Assembly: GCA_024279425.1 (NCBI GenBank)
Contig: JAJRRO010000016.1
Span: 62,001-126,000 of the forward strand
Length of the DNA stretch: 64,000 nt
Direction: 5' to 3'
From: Bacteroidota bacterium
Lineage (GTDB): Bacteria > Bacteroidota > Bacteroidia > Flavobacteriales > Flavobacteriaceae
The notes beneath the pieces were generated by a model that was not told the origin of the DNA, made no database searches, and saw only the letters and a program-made list of their open reading frames with translations. A program made the position numbers and the translations under genes. Below, piece after piece: positions 28,243 to 37,606 of this stretch. Every line of letters starts with the position of its first letter. The first letter of the stretch is position 1.

Positions 28243-30084
28243 ATGAAAAAACATTTAACTTCAACACTTGTTATAGCGTCACTACTAACAAACGTATTTT
28301 CGTTAATCGCCCAATCCACTAACAAAGCTGCCCCGATTTTCAAGGATGGGGAAGCACAGATAGTATCCGCTTTTGAGGATGCCTCAAAATGGATCAGACA
28401 TGATCTTTGGGTAGAAACGGAGTTTGATACTGATGGCGACAAAAAACCGGATAGGATGCATGTTGCAGTCACCAGGCCTTATCAAACCGATTCCGAAAGA
28501 CTAAAACTACCTATTATTTATGTTTCCAGTCCATATTTTGCAGGAGTCGCACCTTTTGTAGATGGGCTTTTCTGGGATGTGAAACACGAACTAGGGGATA
28601 CGACAAAAGAACGCGTGCATCCTGAAGTGGTTCGGACAGGAAAAAGACCCATCATCTCAAATTCCCATATAAACACATGGGTGCCAAGAGGATATATTGT
28701 AGTACACTCCTCATCTCCTGGAACTGGACTTTCACAAGGGTCACCCACCGTTGGCGGTGATAATGAATCTCTTGCCCCAAAAGCTGTAATTGACTGGTTA
28801 TGTGGTAGGGCAACAGGTTTCACTACTCCCAATGGCACTAAAAAAGTCAAGGCATTTTGGTCTACTGGCAAAGTGGGCATGACCGGAACCTCCTATAACG
28901 GAACCATTCCTTTGGCCGCTGCAACAACTGGAGTTAAAGGTCTCGAGGCCATTATTCCCATTGCCCCAAATACATCGTATTACCATTACTACAGATCCAA
29001 TGGATTGGTACGATCACCCGGGGGCTATTTGGGAGAGGACATTGACGTGCTCTACGACTTTATACATAGCGGTGATGAATCAAAGCGTGCCCGAAACAAT
29101 GCCGTAGTACGGGATGTGGAAATGAAAAATGGTATGGATAGAATTACGGGAGACTACAATGAGTTTTGGGCAGATCGTGATTATCTAAATGATATGAAAC
29201 CCATGAAGGCAGCTTTGTTAATGTCCCATGGTTTTAATGATTGGAACGTAATGCCAGAACACAGCTATCGTATTTACAAAGCTGCAAGGGACAAAGGCCT
29301 GCCTTCCCAAATCTTCTATCATCAAAACGGACATGGAGGCCCTCCTCCACTGAAAATGATGAACCGATGGTTTACCCGCTATTTGCATGGCGTGGAAAAT
29401 GGAGTGGAAAATGATGCAAGGGCATGGATCGTCCGCGAAAATGACGAAAGAGAACATCCTACACCCTATGAAGACTATCCAAACCCCATGGCAACCCAGG
29501 TTACTCTATATTTGAAACCAGGTGCTCCAAAAAAAGGGAGATTAAGTACAATGAAGAGTGGGGGTCAAGGTATCGAGACATTGGTCGACAATTACTCTTT
29601 TACGGGTACTATGTTGGCTAAAGCAGAATATACCAACCATCGATTACTTTATACAACGGCCAAATTAACTGAGGATATTCATATATCAGGAACACCAAGA
29701 ATCTCTATAAAATTGGCCAGCAACAAACCTGCGGCAAATCTTTCGGTTTGGCTGGTTTCACTACCCTGGAGCGAGGACAAAAACTCCAAAATAACTGACA
29801 ATATAATAACCCGTGGTTGGGCGGATCCCCAGAACCATAGTTCATTGACTAAAAGTAAACCCTTAAAACCAGGTAAATTCTACGAAGTATCTTTTGATTT
29901 AATGCCCGATGATCAGATTATATCCAAAGGGCAACAAATTGGACTTATGATATTTTCCAGTGATCAAGAGTTTACATTATGGCCAGAACCAGGTACTGAA
30001 TTGACAATTGATTTGGATGCAACTACACTAAATTTACCCATTGTGGGAGGCTCTGAAGCCCTAAAGAAAGCTATAAAGGAATAA
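28243..30084 (+). CDS. CocE/NonD-type X-Pro dipeptidyl-peptidase family hydrolase
   Basis: Exported serine hydrolase of the S15/CocE family, 613 residues. Signal segment about 5-24 (ending LIAQS). The alpha/beta-hydrolase domain has the nucleophile Ser217 in GTSYNG, preceded by FWSTGKVGMTG; HGFNDWNV and HQNGHGGPP are the likely acid and histidine regions. The C-terminal half (about 400-613) is the jelly-roll domain typical of the family, including GWADPQNH. Family members cleave X-Pro peptides or esters. It closes the secreted-hydrolase block and faces purC convergently with an 11-base gap. Confidence 0.88.
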   Translation: MKKHLTSTLVIASLLTNVFSLIAQSTNKAAPIFKDGEAQIVSAFEDASKWIRHDLWVETEFDTDGDKKPDRMHVAVTRPYQTDSERLKLPIIYVSSPYFAGVAPFVDGLFWDVKHELGDTTKERVHPEVVRTGKRPIISNSHINTWVPRGYIVVHSSSPGTGLSQGSPTVGGDNESLAPKAVIDWLCGRATGFTTPNGTKKVKAFWSTGKVGMTGTSYNGTIPLAAATTGVKGLEAIIPIAPNTSYYHYYRSNGLVRSPGGYLGEDIDVLYDFIHSGDESKRARNNAVVRDVEMKNGMDRITGDYNEFWADRDYLNDMKPMKAALLMSHGFNDWNVMPEHSYRIYKAARDKGLPSQIFYHQNGHGGPPPLKMMNRWFTRYLHGVENGVENDARAWIVRENDEREHPTPYEDYPNPMATQVTLYLKPGAPKKGRLSTMKSGGQGIETLVDNYSFTGTMLAKAEYTNHRLLYTTAKLTEDIHISGTPRISIKLASNKPAANLSVWLVSLPWSEDKNSKITDNIITRGWADPQNHSSLTKSKPLKPGKFYEVSFDLMPDDQIISKGQQIGLMIFSSDQEFTLWPEPGTELTIDLDATTLNLPIVGGSEALKKAIKE

Positions 30085-30095
30085 GAATCTTAGCG

Positions 30096-31046
30096 CTACG
30101 CTTTCAAATAATCGAGAACGTTTTTTTCAATCCGCTCGTGAATGTTTGAGATATCAGCTTTTACAAAGGTTTCACCGGTAATGTTTTCAAAAAGTTCTAT
30201 ATACCGTTCTGATACGGTCTGTATGTAGGCATCTGTCATTTCAGGCACCGTTTGTCCTTCCAACCCTTGAAAACCATTGCTGATCAACCATTGCCGCACA
30301 AACTCCTTGGAAAGCTGTTTCTGGACCTCTCCCCTATCCTGTCGCTCCTGATACCCATCAGCATAAAAATAACGCGAAGAATCTGGAGTATGTATTTCAT
30401 CAATCAATACAATCGTACCATCCGGGGTTTTCCCAAACTCGTATTTGGTATCCACTAAAATTAAGCCTTGCCCATCTGCTATTTCAGTTCCTCTTTGAAA
30501 TAAGGCCTTGGTATATTTTTCAAGAACACCGTAATCGGCTTCAGAAACGATTTTTCGCTTAAGAATGTCTTCTCGGGAAATATCCTCATCGTGGTCTCCT
30601 TTCTCTGCCTTGGTCGCTGGAGTGATAATAGGTTCTGGGAATTTGTCATTCTCCTTCATACCCCCAGGCATGTCTACGCCGCAGAGTGTTCTTTTGCCAG
30701 CCATGTATTCACGGGCTGCATGACCTGACATATAACCACGAATCACCATTTCAACCTTAAAAGGTTCACAAGCATAGCCTACCGCAACATTGGGGTCTGG
30801 AGTGGCCATTAACCAATTAGGGACAATGTCCTCCGTGGCAGTCATCATTTTTGTGGCTATTTGATTCAATATCTGTCCTTTATACGGAATTCCTTTTGGC
30901 ATAACCACGTCGAAGGCCGAAAGCCTATCTGTTGCTATCATGACCAAAATATCATCTTGAAGGCCATAAACTTCCCTTACTTTGCCCTTATAAACACTTT
31001 TTTGTCCTGGAAAATTGAAATCTGTATCCGAAATCGTGTTACCCAT
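30096..31046 (-). CDS. purC: SAICAR synthase PurC
   Basis: Phosphoribosylaminoimidazole-succinocarboxamide synthase, which joins aspartate to CAIR in purine synthesis. The 316-residue length matches the longer yeast-like form usual in Bacteroidota rather than the 240-residue E. coli form. Visible motifs: [11 protein letters not shown] (ATP-binding start), [46 protein letters not shown] and [14 protein letters not shown]. It follows phoH on the same strand after nine bases. Confidence 0.97.
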   Translation of the reverse strand: MGNTISDTDFNFPGQKSVYKGKVREVYGLQDDILVMIATDRLSAFDVVMPKGIPYKGQILNQIATKMMTATEDIVPNWLMATPDPNVAVGYACEPFKVEMVIRGYMSGHAAREYMAGKRTLCGVDMPGGMKENDKFPEPIITPATKAEKGDHDEDISREDILKRKIVSEADYGVLEKYTKALFQRGTEIADGQGLILVDTKYEFGKTPDGTIVLIDEIHTPDSSRYFYADGYQERQDRGEVQKQLSKEFVRQWLISNGFQGLEGQTVPEMTDAYIQTVSERYIELFENITGETFVKADISNIHERIEKNVLDYLKA

Positions 31047-31055
31047 TTAGCACTT

Positions 31056-32009
31056 TTAATTTTGATGTTCTATATTCTTATATGCATCAATCACCTTTTT
31101 GATCAATTTATGTCGAATTACATCCTTATCATCCAGATAAATCATTACGATTCCCTCCACATTCCCAAGAATCAATAAGGCTTCCTTAAGGCCAGAAACC
31201 ACCCTTCTTGGCAAATCAATCTGTCCTGGATCACCTGTTATCAAGAACTTGGCATTCTTGCCCATTCGGGTCAAAAACATTTTCATCTGGGCATGGGTGG
31301 TATTCTGTGCCTCATCCAATATTACAAAGGCATTGTCCAAAGTTCGACCGCGCATAAAGGCCATGGGAGCTATTTGTATAGTCCCGTTTTCGATATAATG
31401 TGCTAACTTTTCTGCAGGAATCATATCTCTTAGGGCATCATACAGGGGTTGCATATAGGGGTCCAATTTTTCCTGTAGATCACCTGGCAAAAAACCAAGG
31501 TTTTCCCCCGCCTCAACGGCAGGCCTTGTCAAGATGATTCGTTTCACCTGCCTCTCTTTCAGTGCCTTAACAGCAAGGGCCACACCTGTATAGGTCTTTC
31601 CTGTACCCGCAGGGCCTATAGCAAAGACCATATCATTTTTAAAAGAGGCAGCAACCAGCCTTCGCTGGTTAACCGTCTGGGCCTTAATACGTTTACCGCC
31701 CACCCCATGTACCAATACTTCCCCACTGTTTTCCGGAGATTCGTAATCCTCTTTACCGTTGCTGGTCAAAACCCTTTCAATTATATTCTCGTCTAGCTTA
31801 TTATACTTTAGGAAGTGCTGAGAGAGCATATCGAACCGCTTATCGAATTCCTCCAAAAGTTCTTTATCACCATATACTTTTATCTTGTTCCCGCGAGCAA
31901 CAATTTTCAGTTTGGGAAAATACTTTTTAAGTATATCAATGTTTTCATTCCCTTGTCCAAAAAACTCTCTTGGACTAATTTCGGTAAGTTCTAAAATAAG
32001 TTCGTTCAA
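31056..32009 (-). CDS. PhoH-like ATPase
   Basis: Cytoplasmic P-loop ATPase of the PhoH family (about 317 residues), linked to RNA metabolism. A KH-like N-terminal segment (KIVARGNKIKVYG) precedes Walker A GPAGTGKT and Walker B VILDEAQN; LITGDPGQIDLP is the sensor motif. The best start is TTG at 32009 (LNELILELTEIS), which gives the usual family length; the frame extends further upstream without family-like sequence. It is divergent from the SAM-hydrolase gene across 126 bases. Confidence 0.92.
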   Translation of the reverse strand: MNELILELTEISPREFFGQGNENIDILKKYFPKLKIVARGNKIKVYGDKELLEEFDKRFDMLSQHFLKYNKLDENIIERVLTSNGKEDYESPENSGEVLVHGVGGKRIKAQTVNQRRLVAASFKNDMVFAIGPAGTGKTYTGVALAVKALKERQVKRIILTRPAVEAGENLGFLPGDLQEKLDPYMQPLYDALRDMIPAEKLAHYIENGTIQIAPMAFMRGRTLDNAFVILDEAQNTTHAQMKMFLTRMGKNAKFLITGDPGQIDLPRRVVSGLKEALLILGNVEGIVMIYLDDKDVIRHKLIKKVIDAYKNIEHQN

Positions 32010-32135
32010 AAATAAGGTAGTTAAAATTAATGCCTGAAATAATAATTTCGCCTGGCTGTTTTTTTGTTTAATTTTGTTTAACAAATTTAAGTAAAATTTC
32101 AGTTTGGGGAACCAAAAACATATCAACATTGCTGG

Positions 32136-32966
32136 ATGGCAATCATTACATTAACTACAGATTTTGGACTCAAAGACCATTTTGTAGGTACTTTAAAGGG
32201 TGCTATTTACAAAGAACTTGCCGACGCCAAGATTGTTGATATTTCGCATAATATAAGCGCTTTTAACATTCAGGAATGTGCATATATTCTTAAAAACTCC
32301 TATAAAAACTTCCCAGAGGGTACTATTCATATCGTTGGCGTGGATTCCGAGTCGACCCCAGAGAACCAACATATCATCGTTCTGGTAGATGGTCATTACT
32401 TTATTACCGTCAATAATGGTGTGATTGGCTTGGTCGTATCAGAAGCAAAAGCTCAAAAAGTCGTCGAAATAAATCTTCCCAATTCAGTTAAAGGTACCTT
32501 TCCCGTTTTAGATATATTCGTTAAAGTCGCTTGCCATATTGTTCGTGGCGGTACACTTGAAGTTGTAGGAAAACCTTTTGACAAGCTTAAGGAACTTAAA
32601 GAATTCTCAGCAAGGATCAGTGATGACGGTCAGAAAATCACGGGCAGTGTCATCTACATAGATAATTATGGCAATGTAGTCACTAATATTCAAAAAGGTC
32701 TGTTTGAGGCCTATAGAAAGGGAAGACCTTTTGAATTACATGCCAGGACTAGTTTAATAACCAATATTCTAGATAGTTATAGTGGCATTGTCAACTTTGA
32801 TCTGGACAAGAACCAAAGAAAAGGTTCTGGGGATTTGTTGGCCCTTTTTAATTCATCTGGCTATATTGAGTTGGCTATTTATAAAAGTAATGTAAAGACC
32901 GTTGGGGGTGCCTCCACCCTTTTGGGACTGGATTATAGGGATACCATCACCATAAATTTCCTATAA
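32136..32966 (+). CDS. S-adenosyl-L-methionine hydroxide adenosyltransferase (DUF62)
   Basis: SAM hydrolase of 276 residues that splits S-adenosylmethionine to adenosine and methionine using hydroxide; related to fluorinases and chlorinases. The start MAIITLTTDFGLKDHFVGTLKG carries the conserved nucleotide-binding Asp, followed by IVDISHNISAFNI, HIVGVD and IYIDNYGNVVTNI. The family's physiological role is still debated. It is co-directional with, and abuts, the monooxygenase-like gene. Confidence 0.9.
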   Translation: MAIITLTTDFGLKDHFVGTLKGAIYKELADAKIVDISHNISAFNIQECAYILKNSYKNFPEGTIHIVGVDSESTPENQHIIVLVDGHYFITVNNGVIGLVVSEAKAQKVVEINLPNSVKGTFPVLDIFVKVACHIVRGGTLEVVGKPFDKLKELKEFSARISDDGQKITGSVIYIDNYGNVVTNIQKGLFEAYRKGRPFELHARTSLITNILDSYSGIVNFDLDKNQRKGSGDLLALFNSSGYIELAIYKSNVKTVGGASTLLGLDYRDTITINFL

Positions 32967-33254
32967 ATGTTGATCCGTATAGTTAAACTGACCTTTAAGC
33001 CCGAAAATAGTACTCTTTTTGAGCAGATATTTGAGGATACCAAGCCATATATACAGAACTTTGAAGGATGTAATTCCGTGGAATTATTGCAAGATATAAA
33101 AGAACCAAACGTTTTTTTTACCTACAGTACTTGGGAGAGCCAGAGTCATTTGAATAGCTATAGGAACTCAGAATTTTTTAAAGGAATCTGGGGCAAGACC
33201 AAACAACTGTTCGATGCCAAACCTGAAGCTTGGAGCACCCATAAAAAAAGTTGA
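32967..33254 (+). CDS. Antibiotic biosynthesis monooxygenase (ABM) domain protein
   Basis: Ferredoxin-like ABM-fold protein of 95 residues, starting the base after the SAM-hydrolase stop. The fold pattern RIVKLTFKPENSTLFEQIF, FEGCNSVELLQD, VFFTYSTWESQSHLNSY is typical of small quinol monooxygenase or haem-degrading relatives. No signal peptide. It has a T8 run in frame. No function can be fixed. Confidence 0.85.
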   Translation: MLIRIVKLTFKPENSTLFEQIFEDTKPYIQNFEGCNSVELLQDIKEPNVFFTYSTWESQSHLNSYRNSEFFKGIWGKTKQLFDAKPEAWSTHKKS

Positions 33255-33350
33255 TTGGATAGACTTATAAACATTGACAATTGGAAAAACGGATTTTCGG
33301 ACATTTCAGATAGCTCTAAATTAAAATCGACAAAGCCCTTATAAAATCAA

Positions 33351-33394
33351 TTTCATACCATATACGGCAGTTTCATACCATATATGGCAGTTTC
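33351..33394 (+). repeat. Short tandem repeat, 20-bp unit, about 2.2 copies
   Basis: TTTCATACCATATACGGCAG at 33351-33370 is repeated at 33371-33390 with one change, then starts again for five bases. It lies in the 336-base gap before dnaN, which otherwise holds only promoter-like sequence. Confidence 0.7.
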
Positions 33395-33463
33395 AGCACA
33401 ATACCATGAAGTTGTTTTTTCTATTTTAAATCGCAGGTTCGCTCAGTTTTACTGTTGATAAGT

Positions 33464-33498
33464 TTGTTTCCTTAAAAAGGACAATTAAAATATCTTTG
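33464..33498 (+). promoter_or_regulatory. Candidate Bacteroidota promoter for dnaN
   Basis: TATCTTTG at 33491-33498 fits the Bacteroidota -7 consensus TAnnTTTG; a TTG at 33464-33466 lies 24 bases upstream, slightly long for the -33 element. It is about 92 bases before the dnaN start. Confidence 0.35.
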
Positions 33499-33590
33499 TT
33501 TGATTGACATATTAGGGTTTCATCAAGTTTAAATTGAAATATCTTGATCAACCAACGAAATAAGAAGTAATTCAATAAAACGAATATCGA

Positions 33591-34709
33591 ATGAAATTCA
33601 TAGTATCCAGTACTTATTTGCTTAAACAATTACAGGTTTTGGGAGGTGTTATCAATAATAGCAATACCCTACCCATTTTAGATAATTTTCTCTTTGATTT
33701 GAATCAAGGTCAACTTACGGTTTCGGCCTCCGATTTGGAAACTACGATGAGTTCAGTACTTAATGTTGATTCTGATAGCGAAGGCACTATAGCTGTACCT
33801 GCAAAACTATTGCTGGAAACCTTAAAGACATTCCCGGAACAGCCCTTGACCTTTGTTGTCGAAGACAATAATACGGTCGAAATAAGTTCTAATCATGGTA
33901 AGTACGCCCTTGCATATGCAGATGGGGCTGAATTCCCAAAGGCTGTGGAATTAGCAAATCCCAGTTCGACCACTATCCTAGGTGATATTTTGGCCACTGC
34001 CATAAACAATACCATTTTTGCTGCAGGTAACGATGATTTAAGACCTGTAATGAGTGGGGTGTTCTTTCAATTTTCACCGGAGAATTTGACCTTTGTGGCT
34101 ACAGATGCCCACAAATTGGTAAAATATCAGCGTTCCGATATCGCAGCCTCTCAAGTGGCGGAGTTCATAATGCCCAAAAAACCTTTGAACCTATTAAAAG
34201 GAATATTGGCTGGGAGCGAGTCTGATGTATTAATTGAATATAATGAAAGTAATGCCAAATTTAGTTTTGAGAACACTGAGCTTATCTGTCGATTAATAGA
34301 TGGCAAGTATCCCAACTATGAAGCGGTAATCCCCAAGGAGAATCCAAATCAATTGTCAATTTCAAGAAATCAACTCCTTAGTTCGGTACGAAGGGTTTCT
34401 ATTTTCTCCAATAAGACAACGCATCAAATACGATTGAAAATTGCAGGTGCTGAGCTGAATATTTCCGCCGAAGATATTGATTATAGCAATAAGGCAGAGG
34501 AACGATTAACATGCTCATACCAAGGAGACGATATGCAAATTGGTTTCAACTCAAGGTTTCTTACTGAAATGTTGAGCAATTTAAATTCTGACGAAGTATC
34601 CTTAGAGATGAGCTTGCCCAATAGAGCTGGGATCCTTACCCCTGTTGATGGTTTGGATGAGGGCGAAAATATAACTATGCTGGTTATGCCGGTAATGTTA
34701 AACAATTAA
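33591..34709 (+). CDS. dnaN: DNA polymerase III beta sliding clamp
   Basis: Replicative sliding clamp (372 residues) that tethers polymerase III to DNA. The three-domain clamp pattern is visible: MKFIVSSTYLLKQLQVLGGVI at the start, NTLPILDNFLF, then RPVMSGVFFQF and FVATDAHKLV in domain II, YPNYEAVIPKENPNQL in domain III, and the C-terminal LVMPVMLNN (the usual form is ...LxMPMR/L). No dnaA or recF is adjacent. It is a single-gene transcript ending in a T-rich hairpin. Confidence 0.97.
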   Translation: MKFIVSSTYLLKQLQVLGGVINNSNTLPILDNFLFDLNQGQLTVSASDLETTMSSVLNVDSDSEGTIAVPAKLLLETLKTFPEQPLTFVVEDNNTVEISSNHGKYALAYADGAEFPKAVELANPSSTTILGDILATAINNTIFAAGNDDLRPVMSGVFFQFSPENLTFVATDAHKLVKYQRSDIAASQVAEFIMPKKPLNLLKGILAGSESDVLIEYNESNAKFSFENTELICRLIDGKYPNYEAVIPKENPNQLSISRNQLLSSVRRVSIFSNKTTHQIRLKIAGAELNISAEDIDYSNKAEERLTCSYQGDDMQIGFNSRFLTEMLSNLNSDEVSLEMSLPNRAGILTPVDGLDEGENITMLVMPVMLNN

Positions 34710-34736
34710 TTAACCACCAATCTAGATGAAAAAGAC

Positions 34737-34762
34737 CATCTGTTTTTAGATGATTTTTTTTT
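34737..34762 (+). terminator. Terminator of dnaN
   Basis: Short stem CATCT/AGATG with loop GTTTTT, followed by a run of about nine T, 28 bases after the dnaN stop. Confidence 0.6.
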
Positions 34763-34776
34763 GTGCCCAAAGTTTG

Positions 34777-34937
34777 GAGCCTGTTTAAATTTCGTTTTTG
34801 AAATTTGTTGTATGCTACTTTTTCGTCAATCGAGGCTTCAAAAACGCAGTTTGGCAGTGTCAAATGAGTATTTTGTTAACGAAAAGTAGCGCAAAAGGAG
34901 CCATAACAAAACCGAAGGACGAAATTCAAACAGGCTC
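34777..34937. mobile_element. 161-bp MITE-like element with terminal inverted repeats
   Basis: The ends are an 18-bp inverted repeat with one mismatch: GAGCCTGTTTAAATTTCG at 34777-34794 and CGAAATTCAAACAGGCTC at 34920-34937. A nested second inverted repeat pairs GCTACTTTTTCGT (34814-34826) with ACGAAAAGTAGC (34879-34890), so the element could fold end to end. No coding frame. It lies between the dnaN terminator and the DUF4870 stop. No clear target duplication is seen. Confidence 0.65.
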
Positions 34938-34943
34938 TTAGTC

Positions 34944-35309
34944 CTAAGAAATAAATCTGATAGTGCCAAAATAAGTTGGAGATTCTCCATTACTGGCCCG
35001 AACTGCATTCACAGCAGGTATAACCAGTGAAAGTATCCCAGCGAATATCAGAAGTAAAATGCCCAATCCCGATAACAAAATTGATGGTATCCCAATGATT
35101 ACATATAAAATAAGACTCAATTGAAAATTGATGATCGATTTTCCATGCTCATTCATTCCAATAACTGAATCTCTATTCGAGAGCCAGAGAATCAAAGGCA
35201 CTATAAGCCCTCCAAAGCCTGTTACAAAGTCCAAATATTGTGTAAGGTGAGCAATGACCAAGAGTTGCCGGTCCTCCCGCATTGCAATGTGTTGATTGAC
35301 TATTTCCAT
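34944..35309 (-). CDS. DUF4870 membrane protein
   Basis: Small integral-membrane protein of 121 residues of the DUF4870 family: DRQLLVIAHLTQYLDF, then three to four hydrophobic helices including GLIVPLILWL and a Gly/Leu/Ile-rich hairpin, with HGKSIINFQLSLILY between them. The family resembles Tic20-like proteins; function unknown. Its start region overlaps the tail of the restored frame of the neighbouring broken gene. Confidence 0.85.
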   Translation of the reverse strand: MEIVNQHIAMREDRQLLVIAHLTQYLDFVTGFGGLIVPLILWLSNRDSVIGMNEHGKSIINFQLSLILYVIIGIPSILLSGLGILLLIFAGILSLVIPAVNAVRASNGESPTYFGTIRFIS

Positions 35310-35804
35310 TTTTGATTGATTTTAAGGATGAATAACTATAAATAGGACGTAAAATCGGTTTATTTGTTACATCTCCAACTAAAAACCATTGCTTTTTCAT
35401 CAATTTGGCCAGTTTCTCCTTGTCCTTGGCAATTCCGACTTTAAGCTTGTTCAACTTTGCATTCATTTTCTCAATATCAACTGGGGAGTGTTTTCCATTG
35501 GCTTCCCCCTTTTTCAGCTTTTCCTGAATACTGGTGATTTTTTTTGATTTTTGAAAATGGACTTCTTTTTCGTTTGGATGGCTTTGGCCAATTTCGCTTC
35601 CTTCTTTTGCTTTTTTTCAGCCTTTTTGTATGCTTTTTCAACTTTGGCTGCCGCCTTCTCTTGTTTCTCTACCTTCCTAATGACCTTCTTTTGTTCTTTG
35701 ATTTCCTCAGCATTGATTGGCGCGGTGCTTTGATTTTCAGATTGCGCAGAGGTTGTGCCCATGGCAAGAATGGCCAAGGCCAAAAAGAATGCAAATCGTT
35801 TCAT
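35173..35804 (-). pseudogene. Frameshifted Lys-rich secreted protein
   Basis: Starts at 35804 with a clean signal peptide (MKRFAFFLALAILAMGTTSAQ), then a Lys/Ala/Glu-rich coiled coil. The frame breaks at an A run (35538-35545, read on the minus strand) and stops at 35514; adding one A continues it as KKITSIQEKLKKGEANGKHSPVDIEKMNAKL and on to KKQWFLVGD. The restored frame then runs into the DUF4870 gene to 35173, so the natural C-terminus is unclear and a second lesion is possible. Unrecognised family; envelope location likely. Confidence 0.6.
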
Positions 35805-35947
35805 GTGCTGTACTTTATATATAGTTAATGGTCAATCAAGATATAAGATTTTTATATTTCAGTATACAAGAACACCAAAGTCAAAACAAGCCAAGGAAGC
35901 ACCTTAGGTATGACGGATTTCCCTATTTTTGCAGCAAACTTTTGAAA

Positions 35948-37360
35948 ATGATTCCAAATGATATGATCATTGCTTTGGCAACTCCATCTGGCGCGGGGGC
36001 TATTGCCGTAATCCGTATCTCGGGCACCAATGTCATTCATTTTGTCAATCCATTTTTCAAGTCCATACGACCCAAGGATTTGACCCAACAAAAAAGTCAT
36101 ACGATTCATTTGGGACATATTGTAGACGGAAACCGAACTTTGGACGAAACCTTGGTCTCTATCTTTAAAGGTCCCAATTCCTATACGGGTGAGGATGTAG
36201 TCGAAATATCCTGCCATGGTTCCCCTTATATCCAACAACAGCTCATCCAATTGTTTCTCAGAAACGGTTGCCGTATGGCGGATGCGGGAGAGTTTACCCT
36301 TCGCGCCTTTCTCAACGGAAAATTGGATTTGAGTCAGGCGGAAGCCGTCGCCGATCTTATTGCCAGCGAGAATGAGGCGTCGCACCAAATAGCCATGCAA
36401 CAGATGCGCGGCGGTTTTAGCAATGAGATTAAAAAACTAAGAGACGAACTGCTGGATTTTGCCTCCTTAATTGAATTGGAATTGGATTTTGCGGAAGAAG
36501 ATGTGGAATTTGCCGACAGATACCAATTCAAAGAATTATTGCTTCGCATACGAAGGGTATTGAAAGGATTGATTGATTCCTTTGCGGTAGGCAACGTTAT
36601 CAAAAATGGGATTCCTGTAGCTATTGTCGGGGAACCCAATGTGGGGAAATCCACTTTACTCAATGCCCTATTGAATGAAGAGCGGGCCATTGTGTCAGAG
36701 ATTGCCGGTACCACCAGGGATACCATAGAAGATGAAATATCGATTGGTGGTATAGGATTTCGTTTTATTGATACGGCAGGCATACGGGACACCCAGGATG
36801 TAGTGGAAAGCATTGGCATCAAAAGAACCTTTGAGAAGATGGAACAGGCCCAGGTAGTGGTTTACTTGCTAGACGCAAGTTCAGCTGGCAGTAAGCAATC
36901 TTCATTTGAAGGTATTATTACGGAAGTCGGAAAGATCCGGAATAAATACCCACAAAAGCCATTGATCCTAGTAGGAAACAAAATTGATCAACTAAGTAAA
37001 ATACAAAGGAACATTTTGGATGTCACCCTAAGCGCAGTCGAAGGGTCAACCTTCCAAGCACTCTCTGCAAAAAACGGAGAAGGTGTAGAAGCGTTAAAAT
37101 CATGTTTGTTGGAATTTGTAAATACCGGAGCACTACGTAACAATGAAACTATTGTCTCTAATACACGACACTACAATGCCTTGCTAAAAGCATTGGAAGA
37201 GATAGAAAAAGTACAGCTTGGCATGGACGATGAAATCTCGGGTGATCTTTTGGCCATAGATATCCGCCAAGCCCTGTATCATTTTGGTGAAATAACAGGA
37301 GAGATTACCTCCGATGATTTGCTAGGCAATATTTTTGCTAATTTCTGTATCGGCAAATAA
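35948..37360 (+). CDS. mnmE: tRNA modification GTPase MnmE (TrmE)
   Basis: GTPase that, with MnmG, installs the 5-carboxymethylaminomethyl group on wobble uridine of tRNA. From the ATG at 35948 (MIPNDMIIALATPSGAGAIA) it has 470 residues: an N-terminal formyl-THF-binding domain (with GSPYIQQQLI and the GEFTLRAFLNGKLDLSQAEAV stretch), a helical domain, and an inserted G domain with GEPNVGKST, GTTRDT, DTAG and GNKIDQ. It ends in the diagnostic FCIGK with the catalytic Cys. The open frame extends 40 codons further upstream without family-like sequence. Confidence 0.97.
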   Translation: MIPNDMIIALATPSGAGAIAVIRISGTNVIHFVNPFFKSIRPKDLTQQKSHTIHLGHIVDGNRTLDETLVSIFKGPNSYTGEDVVEISCHGSPYIQQQLIQLFLRNGCRMADAGEFTLRAFLNGKLDLSQAEAVADLIASENEASHQIAMQQMRGGFSNEIKKLRDELLDFASLIELELDFAEEDVEFADRYQFKELLLRIRRVLKGLIDSFAVGNVIKNGIPVAIVGEPNVGKSTLLNALLNEERAIVSEIAGTTRDTIEDEISIGGIGFRFIDTAGIRDTQDVVESIGIKRTFEKMEQAQVVVYLLDASSAGSKQSSFEGIITEVGKIRNKYPQKPLILVGNKIDQLSKIQRNILDVTLSAVEGSTFQALSAKNGEGVEALKSCLLEFVNTGALRNNETIVSNTRHYNALLKALEEIEKVQLGMDDEISGDLLAIDIRQALYHFGEITGEITSDDLLGNIFANFCIGK

Positions 37361-37606
37361 TTGTCAATTTTATTTGATATGGTTTGGCTTCATTTGACTG
37401 TAAACCAAATTGTTACGCATAGGAACCTCGCGTAAAGTTTTTGGGAAAGATTTGGGCCTTTAATAGTAAACATTAAGGAACCAAGAGAACCTGTTTATAG
37501 TTTCTGTTCCACAATCATCTTTTAAAACACCGTCCTCTAAAATATTTAATCGACCAATGGTGCATTGCTGGTCTTCATCACCTTCGAATGACGGGAAATG
37601 GAGTTC

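Noticed and set aside
33351-33394. Possible CRISPR-like repeat
   Set aside because: Only about two direct copies with no spacer between them; a short tandem repeat.
35852-36400. 182-codon minus-strand open frame
   Set aside because: Antisense shadow of mnmE, which is full-length with all GTPase motifs.
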